A stretch of DNA of 64,000 nt from Kribbella italica (GTDB lineage Bacteria; Actinomycetota; Actinomycetes; Propionibacteriales; Kribbellaceae), in the NCBI RefSeq assembly GCF_014205135.1, contig NZ_JACHMY010000001.1:5270001-5334000 (forward strand), in the 5' to 3' direction. The number at the start of each line of letters is the position of its first letter. The first letter of the stretch is position 1. The notes under the pieces were generated by a model, which worked only from the letters and a program-made list of their open reading frames with translations, had not been told where the DNA came from and ran no database searches. The position numbers and the translations under genes are program-made. Shown piece after piece: positions 60,958 through 64,000 of the stretch.

Positions 60958-61045
60958 GCACGAGAAGCGGGCGCCAGCACGCGCACTCACAACCGGGCGG
61001 GCGGGAGCGGCGCGGAGCACGCGACGAAGGAGCGGGCGTAGCACC
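60943..61045 (-). repeat. Right (inverted) copy of dispersed GCGC-rich repeat
   Basis: Read on the minus strand this begins near GCTCCCGCCCGCCCGGTT (61008-60991) and continues TGCGCGTGCTGGCGCCCGC, matching 55250-55315 in reverse orientation. Together with the left copy it brackets the 55.5-60.6 kb genes. Confidence 0.7.
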
Positions 61046-61091
61046 GCGTGGGAGAAAGCACTCACCCGTGCGTGGCAGCGCGTGGGGGAAG

Positions 61092-61925
61092 TCAGCCTTT
61101 GACGGCTCCCGAGGCCAAGCCGGTGACGTAGAAGCGTTGGAGGCCGACGTACAAGACCACGCAGGGGATCATGGCGATGACTGAGCCTGCTACCAGGGAG
61201 CCGAAGTTGACTTCGCCGTAGGCGCCGGCTTGGACGTTCACGAGGGCTACCGGGAGGGTGTAGAGCTCGTCCTTGGTGAGGAAGGTGAGGGCTCCCAGGA
61301 ACTCGGTCCAGGCGGCGAGGAAGGCGTAGAGGGCGACGGTGGCTGCGCCGGGGGTGATCAGGGGGCGGAGGACCGAGGCGATCATGCGGAGGGTGCCGCA
61401 GCCGTCGACGTGGGCGGAGTCTTCGAGTTCGGCGGGGACGGACGAGAAGGAGTTGCGCATGACGAAGACGCCGAAGGGGAGGTTGACGGTGGTGTAGAAG
61501 AGGACGAGGCCGAACAGGCTGTCGGTGAGGCGCATGACGTTGAGTTGCAGGTAGAGCGGGGTGAGGATCGCCTGGAACGGGATCATCATCGACACGACCA
61601 CCAGCGCGAACAGGACCGGTCCGGAGCGGAAGCGGAACTTGGCGAAGCCGTAGCCGGCCAGGGTTGCGAGGAGAGCGGTCAGTACGGCGGTGCTGAGGGC
61701 AACGACCAGACTGTTGCCAACGGCCCGTAACAGGTTGCCCGGGCCCTCGATCAGCGTGCGGAAGTTGTCCCAGGTGAGCTGGAAGAAGGTCGCGCGGTCC
61801 GGTGCGGCGACGATCACGTCGTTCGGCTGGACCGAGCGGAAGAGGGCCCAGAGCAACGGTACGGCGAAGACCAGCAACGCGCCGAGGCCGCCGACGACGT
61901 AGAAGACGTTCTTGAGACGCGGCAT
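61092..61925 (-). CDS. ABC sugar importer permease, MalG type (second importer)
   Basis: 277 residues from ATG 61923-61925. Six membrane segments; EAA loop ELEDSAHVDGCGTLRMIASVLRPLITPG. Follows the MalF-type gene by two bases. No downstream gene before the repeat region; substrate unknown carbohydrate. Confidence 0.93.
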   Translation of the reverse strand: MPRLKNVFYVVGGLGALLVFAVPLLWALFRSVQPNDVIVAAPDRATFFQLTWDNFRTLIEGPGNLLRAVGNSLVVALSTAVLTALLATLAGYGFAKFRFRSGPVLFALVVVSMMIPFQAILTPLYLQLNVMRLTDSLFGLVLFYTTVNLPFGVFVMRNSFSSVPAELEDSAHVDGCGTLRMIASVLRPLITPGAATVALYAFLAAWTEFLGALTFLTKDELYTLPVALVNVQAGAYGEVNFGSLVAGSVIAMIPCVVLYVGLQRFYVTGLASGAVKG

Positions 61926-61927
61926 CG

Positions 61928-62806
61928 TCAGTCCCTCTCCCGGAGCAGCCAGAACTGCGCCGCGGTGACCAGGCCGACGACGACCACCAGCACGACCGAC
62001 AGCGCGGTGGCGGCGCCGAGCTGGAGCTGGACGAAGGCGCGGTTGTAGATGTACTGGACGACCGTCGTGGTGTCCGTGCCCGGTCCGCCGCGGGTCAGGA
62101 TGTAGAACTGCGAGAACGCGAGCAGCGAGCCGACGACCGAGATGATGACCGCCATCGCGATCGTCCGGCGCAGGATCGGGATGGTGATCTCGCGTTCCTG
62201 CTGCCACCAACCGGCGCCGTCCAGCTCCGACGACTCGTAGAACTCGCGTGGGATCGCCTGCATCCCGGCCATCAGCAGCATCATCGTCAGCCCGGAGACG
62301 CCCCAGATCACCAGCACGCAGATCAGCCCGGTGGCCAGCGGACCGTCGACCAGCCAGGCCGTCGTACCGTCGGTGATGCCCAGACCGCGGAGCAGGATGT
62401 TGATCGCGCCGCTCTCCGGCTGGGCCTCCAGGACGGTGACGAAGCTGAGCGTCGACAGGCCGACCACGAACGGCAGGAAGAAGACCGTCCGGAGCAGCGT
62501 CGAGCCGCGACGCTTACGTCGTACGAGGACGGCGAGCGCGTAGCCGAGCACGAGGATCGGGCCGGTCACGATCACCGTGTAGAGCAGCGTGTACAGCACG
62601 GACTTGGCGAACGCCGCGTCGGAGACGATCGCGGTGTAGTTCTTGACCCCGCTGAACCGCACGTCACCGATCAGCGGCCAGTTGGTCAGCGAGATCACCA
62701 CCGCGAAACCCAACGGCACCAGGACGAACACTCCCACGAACAGCACCGCCGGCGCGACCAGCAGCAACCCCGTCCGCGGCGGGTGGGTCAGCGACGCGCG
62801 GTTCAT
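61928..62806 (-). CDS. ABC sugar importer permease, MalF type (second importer)
   Basis: 292 residues from ATG 62804-62806, overlapping the binding-protein stop (ATGA). Membrane segments plus EAA loop EFYESSELDGAGWWQQEREITIPILRR. Forms the importer channel with the preceding permease. Confidence 0.93.
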   Translation of the reverse strand: MNRASLTHPPRTGLLLVAPAVLFVGVFVLVPLGFAVVISLTNWPLIGDVRFSGVKNYTAIVSDAAFAKSVLYTLLYTVIVTGPILVLGYALAVLVRRKRRGSTLLRTVFFLPFVVGLSTLSFVTVLEAQPESGAINILLRGLGITDGTTAWLVDGPLATGLICVLVIWGVSGLTMMLLMAGMQAIPREFYESSELDGAGWWQQEREITIPILRRTIAMAVIISVVGSLLAFSQFYILTRGGPGTDTTTVVQYIYNRAFVQLQLGAATALSVVLVVVVGLVTAAQFWLLRERD

Positions 62807-64000
62807 GCCTGCCCCTGCGCGAGGATCCGGTCGTACGACTCCTGGGCTTCGGACATCGCGGCCTCCAGCTCGCCGTCGAACACGGCCCGGCGGAACATCT
62901 GCAGCCACGGCCCGTCCGGCTGGTTGTAGAGCAGGTTGTACGACAGGGTGGTCGGCGCGTAGCCCTCCTCGATCCGCTCCAGCGGCAGCGTGGCGAGCGG
63001 GAACTTCTTCGCGAACTCCGGCGTCGCGACGTCGGACCGCACCGGTGTGTACCCGCCCGCGGGCAGGTCGCTCTGCTGCGGCAGATCCAAAGCGAACCGG
63101 ACGAACTCCCACGCACCGGACGCGTTCTCGGCGCCGCGCGGGATGCACATGTTGTCGCCGCCGTCGAAGAACGCCGACCCGCCGTCCGGCCCGGAGAGCA
63201 GCCGCGGCGTCACCTTGGCATGGAAGGCTTCGTCGGAACCGGAGACGACGACGCTGTAGTTCGACGGGAAGATCCCCACAGCACCGGCCCGGAAGTCGCT
63301 CCCCCAGCGCGAGGCGTCGTCGGAGAAGTTTGCCCTCGGCACCAGTCCGTCGACCCACAGCTGCCGGTGCAGCTCGAGCATCCGCTGGACGACGTCGTTG
63401 CCGACGATGTTGCCCTCCTGCTGCCCGACCTCGCCACGGATCAGGTCGGTGTCGGCCGCCCAGACCATCGGCTGGACGACGAACCCGAGGGCGCCGGGGC
63501 TGTTCGCCGGGAAGCTCCACGCGTAGATGTCGTCGCCGAGCTTGCGCAGCCGGCGCGCGGCGGCGAGCAGTTCGTCGTACGACGTGACCGCCTGGTCGGG
63601 ATCGACGTCCGCGCGGTCGCAGAGCTCGGTGTTGAACCAGAACATCGAGTTGTCGGCCAGGTACGGTACGCCGTACGCACGCCCGGAGCGGGTCGCCAGC
63701 CGCAGGTGCCCGGGGCTGAGCTTGGCCCGGAAGTCCAGCGCCTGCAGCGCTTCGGTGAGGTCGGTGAACGCGTCGCGGTAGATGAACAGCATCGAGTTGA
63801 TGTCGTCGATGTCGACCAGATCCGGTACGCCGCGGCCGCGGATCGCGGTGGCCAGCTTGGTCACGTACTGCGCGTCGAGCACTGGCGTCAGCTCTACCCG
63901 CAGCCGGTCCTGCGACGCGTTGAACTTCTCCACCAGGCTGGTCAGACCGGTCTGCGTCGCGGCCCTGCACCACACCTTCACCGTCCCGGTGGCGCCCGTG
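62803..64000 (-). CDS. CUT1 sugar-binding protein, N-terminus cut by window edge
   Basis: About 399 codons visible; the signal peptide and lipobox lie beyond 64000. Family 1 solute-binding protein: VWCRAATQTGLTSLVEKFNASQ start region, PDLVDIDDINSMLF, YGVPYLADNSMFWFNTELCDRADV, and the late GAWEFVRFALDLPQQSD. Stop overlaps the permease start. Partner of the two permeases; no ATPase nearby. Confidence 0.9.
   Translation of the reverse strand, partial: TGATGTVKVWCRAATQTGLTSLVEKFNASQDRLRVELTPVLDAQYVTKLATAIRGRGVPDLVDIDDINSMLFIYRDAFTDLTEALQALDFRAKLSPGHLRLATRSGRAYGVPYLADNSMFWFNTELCDRADVDPDQAVTSYDELLAAARRLRKLGDDIYAWSFPANSPGALGFVVQPMVWAADTDLIRGEVGQQEGNIVGNDVVQRMLELHRQLWVDGLVPRANFSDDASRWGSDFRAGAVGIFPSNYSVVVSGSDEAFHAKVTPRLLSGPDGGSAFFDGGDNMCIPRGAENASGAWEFVRFALDLPQQSDLPAGGYTPVRSDVATPEFAKKFPLATLPLERIEEGYAPTTLSYNLLYNQPDGPWLQMFRRAVFDGELEAAMSEAQESYDRILAQGQA

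Noticed and set aside
55229..61045. Insertion sequence or integrative element bounded by the inverted repeats
   Set aside because: No transposase, integrase or target duplication visible; the recombinase-like protein lacks catalytic residues. Reported only as a repeat-bracketed island.

Overview
The window reads as chromosomal DNA of a high-GC, spore-soil type actinobacterium. Evidence: GTG/ATG starts with GGAGG-type ribosome sites, strong G/C third-position bias, the actinobacterial order tRNA-Thr, tRNA-Met, rpmG, two MaoC dehydratase genes (hadA/hadB type), murB, tRNA-Trp, secE, nusG, rplK, rplA, Tat-type lipoprotein solute-binding proteins and a mycobacterial-style HadAB pair. The overall gene style suggests the Propionibacteriales (Kribbella-like); that genus guess is inference.

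Layout. (1) 1-8.6 kb: a truncated MFS gene, then a two-way catabolic cluster: RidA, IclR regulator and PfkB (2-keto-3-deoxygluconate type) kinase on the minus strand; PLP-dependent D-threonine-aldolase/D-serine-dehydratase-like enzyme, N-acyl-D-amino-acid deacylase, KDPG aldolase and GntP permease on the plus strand. Together these make a complete theoretical route from an imported N-acetylated amino sugar acid (N-acetyl-D-glucosaminate, the product of oxidative chitin cleavage) to pyruvate plus glyceraldehyde-3-phosphate. (2) 8.6-13.1 kb: MFS transporter, a single-chain PheRS-like paralogue with a structured leader that could hide its ribosome site, a 2-hydroxy-acid oxidase and a formyltransferase. 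(3) 13.1-18.7 kb and 35.5-38.8 kb: two halves of the conserved ribosomal/secretion block, oriented minus, with aspartate aminotransferase and an adenosine-deaminase-like gene.

(4) 18.7-35.4 kb: about 17 kb of accessory DNA sitting between murB and the add/aspC/tRNA-Trp/secE part. It holds two large GC-skewed minisatellite arrays (about 0.75 kb and 1.2 kb), older decayed repeats, a stand-alone TrpB2, an XRE/TPR regulator, a sugar ABC importer with RpiR regulator and FAD oxidoreductase, and a secreted metalloprotease. A 16-nt core (CCCACTCCAAGTACCG) occurs three times in intercistronic spacers, before the KDPG aldolase gene and twice before the FAD oxidoreductase gene.

(5) 38.9-50.8 kb: one eleven-gene minus-strand operon, nearly all junctions overlapping: polar-amino-acid-type ABC importer with two binding proteins, an FMN-reductase/GNAT fusion, four luciferase-like flavin monooxygenases, a FAD/NAD(P)-binding protein and a DUF1684 protein. 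The combination points to scavenging of sulfur from an organosulfur compound, plausibly an S-substituted cysteine. (6) 51-55.2 kb: M23 peptidase, two GNAT acetyltransferases, XRE-cupin regulator divergent from one of them across a palindromic operator, and TerC.

(7) 55.2-61.0 kb: a small island of visibly lower GC, bounded by an imperfect inverted pair of a dispersed GCGC-rich repeat: AbiEi/AbiEii toxin-antitoxin pair, a small membrane protein, YdcF protein, an XRE/TPR regulator that appears frameshifted by one T, and a divergent protein resembling a serine-recombinase N-terminus without its catalytic serine. (8) 61.1-64 kb: a second carbohydrate ABC importer, with the binding protein cut by the window end.

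No rRNA operon, CRISPR array or recognisable transposase was seen.
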